The position numbers were made by a program, and so were the translations under genes. A stretch of DNA of 64,000 bases, taken from the NCBI GenBank assembly GCA_964016875.1, contig OZ024730.1, positions 28,373,295 through 28,437,294 on the forward strand, read 5' to 3'. Below are positions 35,125 to 45,119 of the stretch, piece after piece; the stretch's first letter is position 1, and each line of letters starts with the position of its first letter. The notes under the pieces are model-generated. The model was not told the DNA's origin. It ran no database searches and saw only the letters and a list, made by a program, of their open reading frames with translations. This DNA comes from Fallopia convolvulus (Eukaryota; Streptophyta; Magnoliopsida; Caryophyllales; Polygonaceae).

Positions 35125-35945
35125 CATGAAAGTGCATTAAAAACATGTAAAAGTGCATTAAAAACAGCTAAAAGTGCACCAGAAACTAATAATAGTGCAT
35201 AAGAAATCTTAGCAAGTATAATGTCAAAAAGTGCATTAAAAACAAGTAAAAGTGCATTAAAAACACGTAAAAGTGCACCCGAAACTAATAATAGCGCATA
35301 AGAAAAAAGTGCAAGTATAATGTGAAAAAGTGCATTAAAAACATGTAAAAGTGCATTAAATACAGCTAAAAGTGCACTAGAAACTAATAATAGCGCATAA
35401 GAAATCTGAGCAAGTATAATGTCAAAAGGGGCATTAAAAACATGTCAAAGTGTATTAAAAACATGTAAAAGTGAATTAAAAACATGTAAAAGTGAACCCG
35501 AAACTAATAATAGCGCATAAGAAAAAAAACATGTAAAAGTGCATTAAATACATCTAAAAGTGCACCAGAAACTAATAATAGCGCATAAGAAATCTGAGCA
35601 AGTATAATGTCAAAAGGTGCATTAAAAACATGTCAAAGTGCATTAAAAACATGTAAAAGTGCACCCGAAACTAATAATAGCGCATAAGAAAAAAGTGCAA
35701 GTATAATGTGAAAAAGTGCATTAAAAACATGTAAAAGTGCATTAAAAACAGCTAAAAGTGCACCAGAAAATAATAATAGCGCATAAGAAATCTGAGCAAG
35801 TATAATGTCAAAAGTGCATTAAAAACATGTAAAAGTGCATTAAAACATGTAATAGTGCACCCGAAACTAATAATAGCGCATAAGAAAAAAGTGCAAGTAT
35901 AATGTGAAAAAGTGCATTAAAAACATGTAAAAGTGCATTAATTTA
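35125..35945. repeat. Higher-order GTGCATTAAAAACATGTAAA array
   Basis: The 20-base unit GTGCATTAAAAACATGTAAA is organised into ~105-bp blocks, each with GAAACTAATAATAGCGCATAA and GCAAGTATAATGT words. Two block types alternate: one with CAGCTAAAAGTGCACCAGAA and AAATCTGAGCAAG, the other with TGCACCCGAA and AAAAAAGTGCAAG. The two together make a ~210-bp higher-order period repeated about four times. Confidence 0.85.
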
Positions 35946-35950
35946 AGAAA

Positions 35951-36020
35951 AGCTTATTAGCTCAAATGGAAGAGCAATGTGCTTATGCACAGAGATGTGG
36001 GTTCGAATCCCACATAAGCT
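35951..36020 (+). tRNA. tRNA-like gene (locus 2, forward copy)
   Basis: A 70-nt cloverleaf: acceptor AGCTTAT/ATAAGCT fully paired, D arm GCTC/GAGC, T arm GTGGG-TTCGAAT-CCCAC fully paired, with good A and B boxes. The anticodon arm is TGTG-CTTATG-CACA with a six-base loop, so a working anticodon is doubtful. It follows the big array directly. Confidence 0.65.
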
Positions 36021-36158
36021 AATTTGATCATGATCTTCTTTGAAAAATAGTGGTTTATTAGTTATTTGACACACGATAAAATATAACTTCTTTTAGTACC
36101 TAGGTAGTTAGGTTAGGAATAAATGTGTTAAGAATTAATTTTTGTAAGATATCATATT

Positions 36159-36229
36159 AGCCCATGTAGGAATCGAATCTACATCTTTGTGCACAAAGCA
36201 CACCGCTCTACCATTTGAGCTAATAGGCT
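36159..36229 (-). tRNA. tRNA-like gene (locus 2, reverse copy), possible UUG anticodon
   Basis: 71 nt on the minus strand: acceptor AGCCTAT/ATGGGCT, D arm GCTC/GAGC with loop AAATGGTA, anticodon stem TGTG/CACA with a normal seven-base loop CTTTGTG (TTG at the anticodon position, formally Gln), and T arm GTAGA-TTCGATT-CCTAC with one mismatch. Of the four copies this one has the most regular geometry. The identity is tentative, since the rest does not look like plant tRNA-Gln. Confidence 0.6.
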
Positions 36230-36237
36230 ACTTGTAC

Positions 36238-36396
36238 TAAAACAAAAATTTGACCTTCATATGGTTTCAACTCGGATGGACATGTGGGCAAATAGTATGT
36301 CGTGCCCCCTTGAGATAGCTCAATGAAATATTCACCACTGTTTTCAGGTGATTCCTCATTCAGAACAGTAATTGAAGAAGAGTTTGATGTCCCCAC
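36238..36396 (-). pseudogene. FAR1-like exon fragment (MULE-related)
   Basis: On the minus strand a good acceptor (TTGTTGTAG) precedes an open exon encoding SGEYFIELSQGGTTYY and LPTCPSELKPYEGQIF. The P..GQ.F end resembles the P..GM.F start of the FAR1 DNA-binding domain, which derives from MULE transposases. The exon runs directly into the reverse tRNA-like sequence, where FAR1 similarity would be expected to continue. About 53 codons remain. Confidence 0.4.
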
Positions 36397-36434
36397 TACA
36401 ACAACATAAAAGGGAAATATAAAGGTGTTAGTTG

Positions 36435-36900
36435 AAAATCAGTAAAAGTGCATTGAAAGTATAATAAAGTGCATTGTATACTAGGAAAAGTGCATTACCT
36501 AAACTACTAACTAAATCAGTGAAAAGTAAAAGATATACAAAGTGCTATTAAGTAGAAAAAGTGCACTCTTAAGTATAAAAAGTGCATTATTAATTGTGAA
36601 AAGTGCAATAAAAATATATTCTCTATAAGGTCAAATATATGTTCTCTAAACAAAAATGAAAAGTGCATTGTTAAGTATAAAAAGTTCACTAGTAAGGCTG
36701 AAAAGTGCATTGTCATATACTAGCTATACTCCTTTATGAAAAGTGCAAGTAAATATGAAAAGTGCACTAGTAAGTATGAAAAGTGCATTATCAACGAGAA
36801 GTGCAAATTGCGTTATTTAAGTATGAAAAGTGCACTAGTAAGTCCTAAAAGTGCATTCTTAAGTCCGAAAAGTGCAGTATTAAGTCTGAAAAGTGCAACG
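36435..36900. repeat. GAAAAGTGCATT array (locus 2, part b)
   Basis: About twenty copies of AAGTATGAAAAGTGCATT(A/G) with varying linkers. Simpler than the array at 35125-35945 and differently spaced. Frames through it are repeat artefacts. Confidence 0.8.
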
Positions 36901-37483
36901 TCGAATTTTGCAAGATTGGCCTAGTTTACAGGAAAATTTACAAAGTTCAATCGATTCACACAGTTCAAGATTGGCCTAGTATTAAGTTCGATTCACACAG
37001 TTCAATCGAAATCCAACTAGATTCACACAATTCGATTGATCAGTTCAATCGATTCCGAAAATCACACTGTTCGATCTCATTCAACGAGTTCGATTGACCA
37101 GTTCAATCGATTCCGAAAAAATCACACAGTTCAATCTCGTTCAATGGATTTGTGAATCCCTCTTACCACTTTTTGCCATGGTTGGAACGAGACTCGTAGA
37201 TTCAAACTCGTCGGATTCGGCGATGGCGATCTCCTTCCGTGCGATCTCCTTCCTTTTCAATCGAAGGGAACAATCTTCGATCTGGTTTTGAACGAACCCT
37301 AGACAAAACAAAAAAGAGAAAAATGATTATTAATTAGAGAGGGAAAAGACATAATTGCCCCCGCCTTTAATAAAAGAGGAAAGAAAATCAGCCCTTGGAT
37401 ATCTCCTTGATCCAAGGGTCCAAAATTCTCCTTCCGTTTCATGTTAAAGGGATGTTTTATGGGAACCAAACTCATTGTTATTA

Positions 37484-38340
37484 ATATACAATGATCCACT
37501 ACTTTCTTTTATGGACAATTTAAATATTATATAATTGTATATCCTCATCTTTAATATGTATCGTTATTTTTTTTCAATGACAAGTATGAAACTATCCATA
37601 CATAATATATAATGATCTACTACTTTTTTATGTATAAAATTTAAATATTATATAATTGCACATCATCATCTTTTCAATAATTAAATAATAATAGATAATA
37701 TAATATTATTGCTAATGTTATTAATATATAATTGTATCCTTAAATTATAGTATAATTTTTATCCTTTTTCCAATATTATATGTACGTTCTTTTTGATAAT
37801 GTATCTTAATTTTTTTCAATGATAAATAGTAAATTTAATATTATGCCACGTGGATATATTTAAATGTTCATTTATCTCTTTGTCCTTAATATTTTTTAGA
37901 ATTTACATTCCCAATATATTATAATAATATTATCTCATTTATCATTATTACTTACCATATTCAATTAAAAAATTCAATTAGCTATGATATTAATAAACAT
38001 TATTTACATATTGTAATAATATTACCTCATTCACTACTATTACTTACCATATTTAACTAATTAGTATGAAATACTTACCATGTTCAATTAATGAGTATAA
38101 GAATATTATTCAATTTTTTAGTATTTATTTACCTATATATTCTATAATATTATCTCATTCAAAAATTAAATCACATATCCTATTATATATAAAGAATTTT
38201 TTTTTACATTTCCTACGTATTATAATAATTCTCGCTAGAAAGTTTTATTGAGGAAACTATTTTATTTTATCAAATAAGTTTATGTAAAATTAAATCGACA
38301 AGTATGGTTCCAACATATTTTTTTTTTCAAATCATCGTCG
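37484..38340. other. AT-rich non-coding part of the Helitron
   Basis: Repeated TTAAATATTATATAATTG and ATATTATCTCATT words; no frame with similarity to a known protein. Confidence 0.4.
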
Positions 38341-38544
38341 TGCATGGCATGATCGGGTCTTGCTAGTTATATGAGTATGTGAGTGAAAACTAATTATATG
38401 AGTAAGGAAAAAAGATAGCCTTAAAGCACAAAATCAATGCAAAAATGCATAAATAGATAATCCTAAATGTACAAATTGATGGTATTGACACACAAACATA
38501 AGTTTATTTCAATTCACAAATAAGAGTATACTAATGAACAAAAA

Positions 38545-38755
38545 AGGTTATATCAATGAACAAATACGAGTATATTCATGAACAAATAGGGTATATCAAT
38601 GAACAAACAACGAATAAACAAAGTTATATCAATGAACAAAAAGGTTATATCATGAACAAATAAGGGTATATCCATGAACAAATAAGGGTATATCCATTAA
38701 CAAATAGGGTATATCAATGAACAAACAATGGTATACTAATGAACAAAGAATGGTA
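38545..38755. repeat. Tandem array, GGTATATCAATGAACAAA unit
   Basis: About nine copies of a 20-27-base unit that is the reverse complement of the array at 23575-23875. It lies just inside the right inverted repeat of the TIR element. Confidence 0.8.
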
Positions 38756-39062
38756 TACGAATCTTGAAAAAACATAGTTTTTTCTAGATTTATTTCAATG
38801 TACGCTTTTAGTTTTTATTTCGATGTATTTCCGTAATCAATTAACTTATCTTGACTTTATTTGCTTAACCATTTTATAACATTTTTATTTTTCATCCATA
38901 TTAAATTACATATATATTAACTATACAAAATATTATTAAAATAAATTAAGTTAACTACTTAATAATATTAAAATTTGAACATTTGAAAATTTTGGAGTGG
39001 TAGAGAACCGGCCTTGAAAGCCGGTTCTCCAAAGAACCGCTCTGCAGGGCCGGTTCTCTACC

Positions 39063-39171
39063 TGACACACATCACATCCCCGGGGCGAAAAAGACTATGC
39101 ACCTGAGGGATAAAGCAACAACCGACTTTTGGGTAGAAATGACTTTTGGAAAGAAAGTGAAACAAGACCTG
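39063..39171. other. Short unassigned segment between elements
   Basis: A plus-strand frame contains ATTDFWVEMTFGKKVKQDL, which I do not recognise. It is bounded by the TIR element and by a truncated LTR. Confidence 0.25.
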
Positions 39172-39946
39172 TATGAGGTGGGACCACAAATATATGAAGA
39201 GATCGGAATGAATTAAAGACATTATTCACCATTAATGGAGCATTTTATCTGCATGGAGAAAATCAAGGAAAGAGTTGTTGGAACACATTAACTACATGGG
39301 CGAAAATCACGGACGCCTTAAATGCTAACGCGTTGATGATTTAGTAGAAGTGATAACTGGTCAAACTAGCCGTTGGAGGACATTAATAACAAGGCGAGAT
39401 TCTTGGGATTGACTCATAAATGACCAGAATGTAAGCCTATAAAAGGGGAGGAAGAACATCAGCAAAGGGAGACTCTCATTCTCTCAGACTCACTCTCACA
39501 CGCTCTTTCTACAACAAAGCAACACAATTGTATTTTTATTCTTCGACTATTCATCCATGATCTCAAAAGCTATTTTGATCTTCATCTTCTCTCCGACGTA
39601 CTCATCAATTGTTCTTCTACATCTGAATAGAATGATAGTGAAGTTTACCCTCGTTATTCTATATTTTTGCCTACTTATTTCGATATCTATTATTTTACCA
39701 TTTAACATGTCTACTTCTTATCATTGGTATCTTGAATCATATGGAGTAACTCGCAGTAGTGTAATTGCAATCTTATTACACTATTTTGAACTCATATCTC
39801 TATCTCTACTTGTTTACTAGTTCATTCACTATTTCTCTTTGTGAATCTCTTACTATTTGCGAATTAACGTGTTTAATCTGATTTTTTTACTAGAGTTCCC
39901 TCATTATAGCAGATAACACGTTTACGTGTTAAATCTGCCCAAAACA
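39172..39946 (+). mobile_element. 5' LTR of a Tat-like element, first ~29 bp missing
   Basis: Closely similar to 42729-43506. It ends GCCCAAAACA and is followed by the primer-binding site. The TGTTGTGTCC start present in the 3' LTR is absent, so the left end is truncated. Confidence 0.85.
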
Positions 39947-39947
39947 A

Positions 39948-39966
39948 TTGGCGCCCACTGTGGGGC
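39948..39966 (+). other. Primer-binding site of the Tat-like element
   Basis: TTGGCGCCCACTGTGGGGC directly after the LTR is the usual minus-strand primer site of Tat/Ogre-like plant Gypsy elements. Confidence 0.8.
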
Positions 39967-40036
39967 CTTTATCCAAAAATGCAATCAAACACGTTACCAC
40001 CTTGCTAAACACGTTAACCACCACCCCGCTACCAAA

Positions 40037-41292
40037 ATGACCAATGATCAAACTTCCAACACTAATCCCTTTGGCGGACATGGAATCCAAGAAGCTAACC
40101 TCGTCACTCTCAATCAGCCACAAATCACACCTCCTACTATTCCCATCAATACTCAAATCGACACATCCATCGACCAAACTTTCAAGAAAAATGACCCTAA
40201 CGCGTTACCAGAACTAGGGGTCGCATCCGACTCGGTTGTCATAGCCGAACTCAAGGCCTCTATGCTTGCCTTGCAAAAGGATCTAGAAAAGCAAAAGGAG
40301 ACATACAACCGATTTATAGAAGTTTATGAAAGACAAATCGAATCTCTAACTCGTGAAAGAAATTATCTTCAATCTCAGGTTCAATCACAAGAACAATCTG
40401 GTCCAAGTCGACTAAGGGTTTTGGGAGCAATCGATCGTGGAGTTGTGCGACGCTTCGTGTTGAACCTAATCACGTCACACCGATTAACGAAAGACAGATA
40501 ACACGTCATCAAGTAAGTGGTAACACGCTTCGTGCTGTCCAAGAGGACGCTGAAGTCGTAGCTCTAAAAGAGTGGCTTAAGACCCTTGAGGACCGGTTCA
40601 GTCAGGTCCCAGGGGCACCTCAGCCAATAGTCATGGAAAGGCGAGATGGTTATACCTACTCCCCCTTTGTCCCGGCTATTGCGAGAGTTGATATTTCGAG
40701 AAAGTATCACGTTTTCGATGTACCAAAGTACGAAGGAATGACTGATCCAGACCAACATGTTACGGCTTTCAAACAAGCGATGAACATTAGCACTGTCCCA
40801 TTCGAAATGAAGGAAGTGGTAATGTGTCGTTTGTTCGGTAACACGTTATCTGGTCGAGCTGCAAATTGGCATTCACACTTACCACTTGGAAGTATTTCAT
40901 CATTTGCAGAATTGGTTGACAAGTTTAGACTCAGGTTTGCAAGTAGTCGACGCACCAAGAAACGTTCAAGCGACTTATATCGTTTGGTGCAAAAATCTGG
41001 AGAATCTTTGAAGACGTTTCTAAATAGGTACAATGAGGAACTCGTCGCCATTGAAGAATGCGATGCCGCAACTTCGGTAGAAGCATTTCGAAGAGGGATA
41101 TCCACAGGTAACCCCAAACTTTATGATGAATTAACTAAGTATCCTTGCCCCAACTTTGATGAAGTACAAGCAAAGACATTAGCACACATTCGACTAGAAG
41201 AGGATGAACTTTTTGTCACTGACAAGAGGGAAGTACTACGATCAGATCGAAAGCATGGGAAGCGCGAGTCAAGGTACCGTCCGTACCCTTGA
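40037..41292 (+). pseudogene. Tat-like gag
   Basis: Two frames form gag. The first (from an ATG at 40037) has a coiled-coil-like stretch (LKASMLALQKDLEKQKETY) and runs to a stop at 40501; the second (open from before 40500 to 41292) contains KYEGMTDPDQHVTAFKQAMN, FRLRFASSRRTKKRSSDLYR and VEAFRRGI, the standard gag core. A frameshift near 40430 separates them. No zinc knuckle is reached. Gag packages element RNA in cytoplasmic particles. Confidence 0.8.
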
Positions 41293-41574
41293 GAAAGGAC
41301 ATGACGTTCGAATAAATAGAAGAGCTCGTGACGCGTTACAAAGGTGGATTTCATCATTGAACTCATAAGTAAATAAAATACAAACAAGTTATCAATCTAC
41401 CATGTAAGCGAAACTTTACTTCATGCTAGAACTAGATATTCTTCTAGCAAAAATTTGGTATGTGTACTAGTTATAAATTCTATCACGTTACATCTTTACT
41501 TTGAAAGTCATTTCATAAAGTGCGCACTAACTTTCCTATGAAGAGTACAATGTCAATACTAGAATTATCAGGAC

Positions 41575-41802
41575 ATGTTACAAAATAATTTTATGGACGA
41601 CTTCATTCCTATCCAAACAAATGACACCTTACAAGAAACAATGCAAGTAGACAAAAAGTTACAAACAGGAAAATGGTTACTACATAAAAATGGCGCATCA
41701 AATCAAGGAGGCATAGGACTGGGGGTGGCATTGAGCTCACCACTGGGGGTAGCCAAAGTCGTGCGACGTACTTTCAAACAAAACAATGAAAGTGGAACAT
41801 GA
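41575..41802 (+). pseudogene. Tat-like RNase H remnant
   Basis: The frame reads GKWLLHKNGASNQGGIGLGV, matching the W.L.VDGASN..G.G.G block of plant Gypsy RNase H, followed by FKQNNE. The catalytic aspartate of the VDGAS motif is replaced (KNGAS). Protease, RT and integrase are missing. Confidence 0.65.
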
Positions 41803-41939
41803 GTCACTTATCTTCAGCAAAGTCAAGATGTAACACACAAAGATTCATGATCATGAACGCATTAAGAGCTAGCAACATAAACTTTAGGTCAAAGGTACTT
41901 TACCATTCATTTTTACATATGTCAATACATTCTTTACAT

Positions 41940-42460
41940 ACTACACATCGACCTCTGTAGCCAACACGTACAACATCGGCCTTCGTCGCCAGTACATGAA
42001 ACTTCGGCCTTAGTCGCCAGCACTCGAAACTTCGGCCTTAGTCGCCAGTATACATCAAACAAAAACTAGCAAGGGATGCCTTGTGACGTTACAGGCCAAA
42101 ACATGGGCCCTTGCCTTATGATTAGGCAAATGATGTGCACACATGACCGGTCAAAGATGCTAAGGTGGAGTACACTTAATGCGCTTTAGAGCAAGGGGAG
42201 CCCTTAAGCGCAAATGACATGTAACAATGTACGTGCATATTACATTTGTCATTTGTTTCATCACACTACATATACAAAAAACTCCCTTAGTACATTCTTA
42301 CACAGGTGCGCTACAACAATTACAACGTTGGCCTCTGTAGCCAAACACTTACAACATCGGCCTCTGTAGCCAAACACTTACAACATCATCCTTTGTAGCC
42401 AACACTTACAACATCGGCCTTTGTTTCCACTACTTACAACATCGGCCTCTGTCGCCAACA
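41940..42460. repeat. Two short tandem arrays, CATCGGCCTCTGTAGCCAA unit
   Basis: Units of about 31-33 bases with CTTCGGCCTTAGTCGCCAG (41950-42055) or CATCGGCCTCTGTAGCCAA (42310-42460). They flank a non-coding segment. Tandem repeats between the coding region and the 3' LTR are common in Tat/Ogre elements. Confidence 0.75.
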
Positions 42461-42700
42461 CTAAATCCCGGGTACACGTTATGAAAAACACGTCATCTTG
42501 ATTAGCAGCTTGTCTTGTGAAAGCCTTCGTTCAAACGAAGCATACACAACACGACATCTTGATTAATATCAAGTTTCACAAACCGATAAAGACAACAAGA
42601 GGAGATCATTAGTTTGACGACTTCAGGCAATGGCCCCCAAAGCAAGTTCAAACCCGAAACAAAATATACAAGAAAATTTTTGAGCCGGTTTGGGGGGTAT

Positions 42701-43506
42701 TGTTGTGTCCTAAAATATCGGGCTAATTTATGAGGTGGGACCACGAAGATATGAAGAGATCGGAATGAATTAAAGACATTATTCACCATTAATGGAGCAT
42801 TAAACGACATGGAGAAAATCAAGGAAATAGTTGTTGGAACGCATTAACTACATGGGCGAAAATCACGAACGCCTTAAATGCTAACGTGTTGATGATTTAG
42901 CAGAAGTGGTAACCGGTCAAACTAGCCGTTGGAGGACATTAATAACAAGGCGATATTCTCGGGATTGACACATAAATCACCAGAATGTAAGCCTATAAAA
43001 GGGGAGGAAGAACATCAGAAAAGGGAGACTCTCATTCTCTCGGACTCACTCTCACACGCTCTTTCTACAACAAAACAATATACACACAATTGTATTTTTA
43101 TTCTTCGACTATTCATCCACGATCTCAAAAGCTATTTTGCTCTTCATCTTCCCTCTAGCATACTCATTAATTGTTCTTCTACATCTGAATAGAATCATAG
43201 TAAAGTTTACCCTCGTTATTCTATATTTTTGCCTACTTATTTCGATATCTATTATTTTACCAATTAACATGTCTACTGCTTATCATTGGTATCTTGAATC
43301 ATAAGGAGTAACTCGCAGCATTGTAATTGCAATCTTATTTCACTATTTTGAAAGCATATCTCTTTCTCTACTTGTTTACTAGTTCATTCACCATTTCTCT
43401 TTGTGAATCTCTTACTATTTGCGAATTAACGTGTTTAATCTGATTTTTTACTAGAGTTCCCTCATTATAGCAAATAATGCGTTTACGTGTTAATCTGCGC
43501 AAAACA
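42701..43506 (+). mobile_element. 3' LTR of the Tat-like element
   Basis: A purine-rich tract (TTTGGGGGGTAT, 42689-42700) precedes TGTTGTGTCCTAAAATATCG; the LTR ends GCGCAAAACA. It matches 39172-39946 over its length with scattered differences. Because the 5' end of the element is truncated, no duplication can be compared. Confidence 0.85.
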
Positions 43507-43567
43507 ACTATGGTATATACTAACTATGTGAGTTTTCCAATTGAGGTCATCAAATGAATGAAAGTTA

Positions 43568-44145
43568 ACACAACTGTTAGTGTACAAAAAATTGGTCTTC
43601 AATGCATTAATTGTGAACTCCTTCTTCTTCCGCTCCACACTGTATCTTCTGACCTAAAATCTACAAAACAATGGATACAAGGGGCGAGGACCACTTAATC
43701 CACCTCTGATGCCTAAGTTAAAGAGCAGTTTGTCGTTTAAAGCTTCGAGGTACAACAAGAGAACAACGAATCCCTGAACAGTTGAGCTAAGCGAGTACTA
43801 GCCTGTTCAATTTTCAAAATATGCCGATATGCACATGTGGCTCTCTCTATACGCCTAGGGCGTGTATATATAATGGAAGAAGGAGATCACGGGGTTGACT
43901 TTCTGCATATCCTAGGGCTACTCAGATTGCTTCGAACCCAAGCTAGGAATATTCCCGCATTCCCCAAGTTTAATTCCATCGTATTTGAAGTATAGAATCT
44001 TCCATTAAGTTGCACAACTTCCATATTTTTAATAATAGGAAAATAAATAAAAATAATAATCAATACGCGGTCATTTAAGAAATACCTTTAAAGTAGATAA
44101 AAAAAATAATTATGGTATAGCTACGTTTGTTTTACCCGCTCACAA
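43568..44145. repeat. Dispersed repeat, copy 2 (related to 12000-12530)
   Basis: Opens TGTTAGTGTACAAAAAATTGG and closes TTTTACCCGCTCACAAAGG, with the same internal block order as copy 1. Non-coding, possibly an old LTR. Confidence 0.6.
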
Positions 44146-45119
44146 AGGTGTACTAATCGGAGTGGCCAAGCTGACTGTTGAAAGGGTTTCCTGACAATAA
44201 ATAAATTTGTAGTCAAGACCCCACTGTGTAAAGGGAGGTCAGGATCGTCCACGGGAAGCAAGTTATGTTTGATTACTATTCTAGAAAGCGGAAAAACACG
44301 AAGTTAAAACAAAGTAGAGAAGAATTAGGCAGATAACGATTCAGACACGTTGGTACCGACCTTGTCACGGTCAGTGATGTCCGCCTTTTTAGTCATGTTT
44401 TTAGGGTGTGTTTTTGTGTCTTTTGAGTCTTTTTCTTTAGTTTAGTGTTTTGTTTTGATTCGTTTGTGTAGGTTTTCGTATTTTCATGAGATATGGAGTC
44501 TACATAAGCTTTGGTGGTGTTTTGTAGGTTTTTAGAAGCTATTTGGAGCATATTTTTGAAGAAAGGAGCAAAGTCGGTGAAGATAGCACTCAAGAATGAA
44601 GAGAAGATGAAGATTAAGAGCTCAAGAAAAGTCATTGAAGATCAAGTTTGAGCTTGGAAAGAGATAGAGAAATTTGTTACAAGAACATAGGAAAAAGAAT
44701 CGAGTCAAACGGAGTTGTAACGAATCCTCTACGCGAGTTTTACTCAAGGTTGTTCGAAGTGCTGAACAGGGTCGTTAACGACCCTGTCAAGGTCGTTAAC
44801 GAGCCACCGCGAGGAGCAGCGTGTCCGAGTCGGTGTTATTAATGGGCTTTTATCCTATTTTCTTTTATGTTATTTGATAAATAGAAGGGATATATTTTAT
44901 TAGAAGATATTATTTCCTTATAGTTAGATTTAAGATAGATTTATTTCCTTAGAGATAGATTTAAGATAGAATAGTTTCTCTATAAATACACTTGTCCCCT
45001 CTTTAGTTTTCTGTTCAACTTAGTACCAACCTCCTCTACCAAACCGAATAAAATTTCTGCAATGCTCCTCAAGTGATCAATGGTTTCAAGTAGCTTCAGT
45101 TTTATTTTGTGAGTTCCCT

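Larger units (their letters stand above)
34284..37473. mobile_element. MULE-like element carrying tRNA-like genes and GTGCATT arrays
   Basis: Ends GAGTTTGGTTC / GAACCAAACTC open an inverted repeat of roughly 57 bases that includes ATGAAACGGAAGGAGAATTT on both sides, with looser similarity continuing to about 90 bases (TTGGATCAAGG type). The flanks are a perfect 10-bp ATTGTTATTA (34274-34283, 37474-37483), fitting the 9-11-bp Mutator duplication. Contents in order: a CGATCGAAGG-rich leader (34440-34760), a higher-order repeat array, a tRNA-like gene, a second in opposite orientation, a FAR1-like exon, a second array, and a GTTCGATTGA-rich tail (36930-37280). No complete transposase. Confidence 0.85.
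34121..38366 (+). mobile_element. Helitron containing a MULE-like element
   Basis: Begins TCTATATACTATTCTAAAC after an A and ends with CTAG before TTATATG. A hairpin-like CGTCGTGC-ATG-GCATGATCG (38336-38355) precedes the end. Removing it joins GAAACTAA to TTATATG; the intact word GAAACTAATTATATG occurs in a related repeat at 23483-23505 (minus strand), i.e. an empty site. Without the MULE-like insert the element is about 1.05 kb and non-coding. Confidence 0.8.
31591..39062. mobile_element. Large TIR transposon with plant-mobile-domain gene
   Basis: Left (31591-31925) and right (38766-39062) ends are inverted copies of about 300 bases. Each end carries two ~25-bp palindromes with AGAACCGG...CCGGTTCT, followed inward by AT-rich sequence and the shared block GATTACGGAAATACATCG. 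Without the nested hAT MITE, Helitron and MULE-like element, the original would be about 2.6 kb. It carries a plant mobile domain gene on the minus strand but no transposase I recognise. No target duplication could be fixed, so the superfamily stays open. Confidence 0.75.

Noticed and set aside
35125..36900. Regular short repeats resembling a CRISPR array
   Set aside because: The units are degenerate, spacers are themselves repeated, the context is a plant transposon, and no cas genes exist.
39557..39820. 87-codon hydrophobic plus-strand frame
   Set aside because: It lies inside an LTR, and the corresponding part of the second LTR copy (43107-43380) does not preserve the frame.
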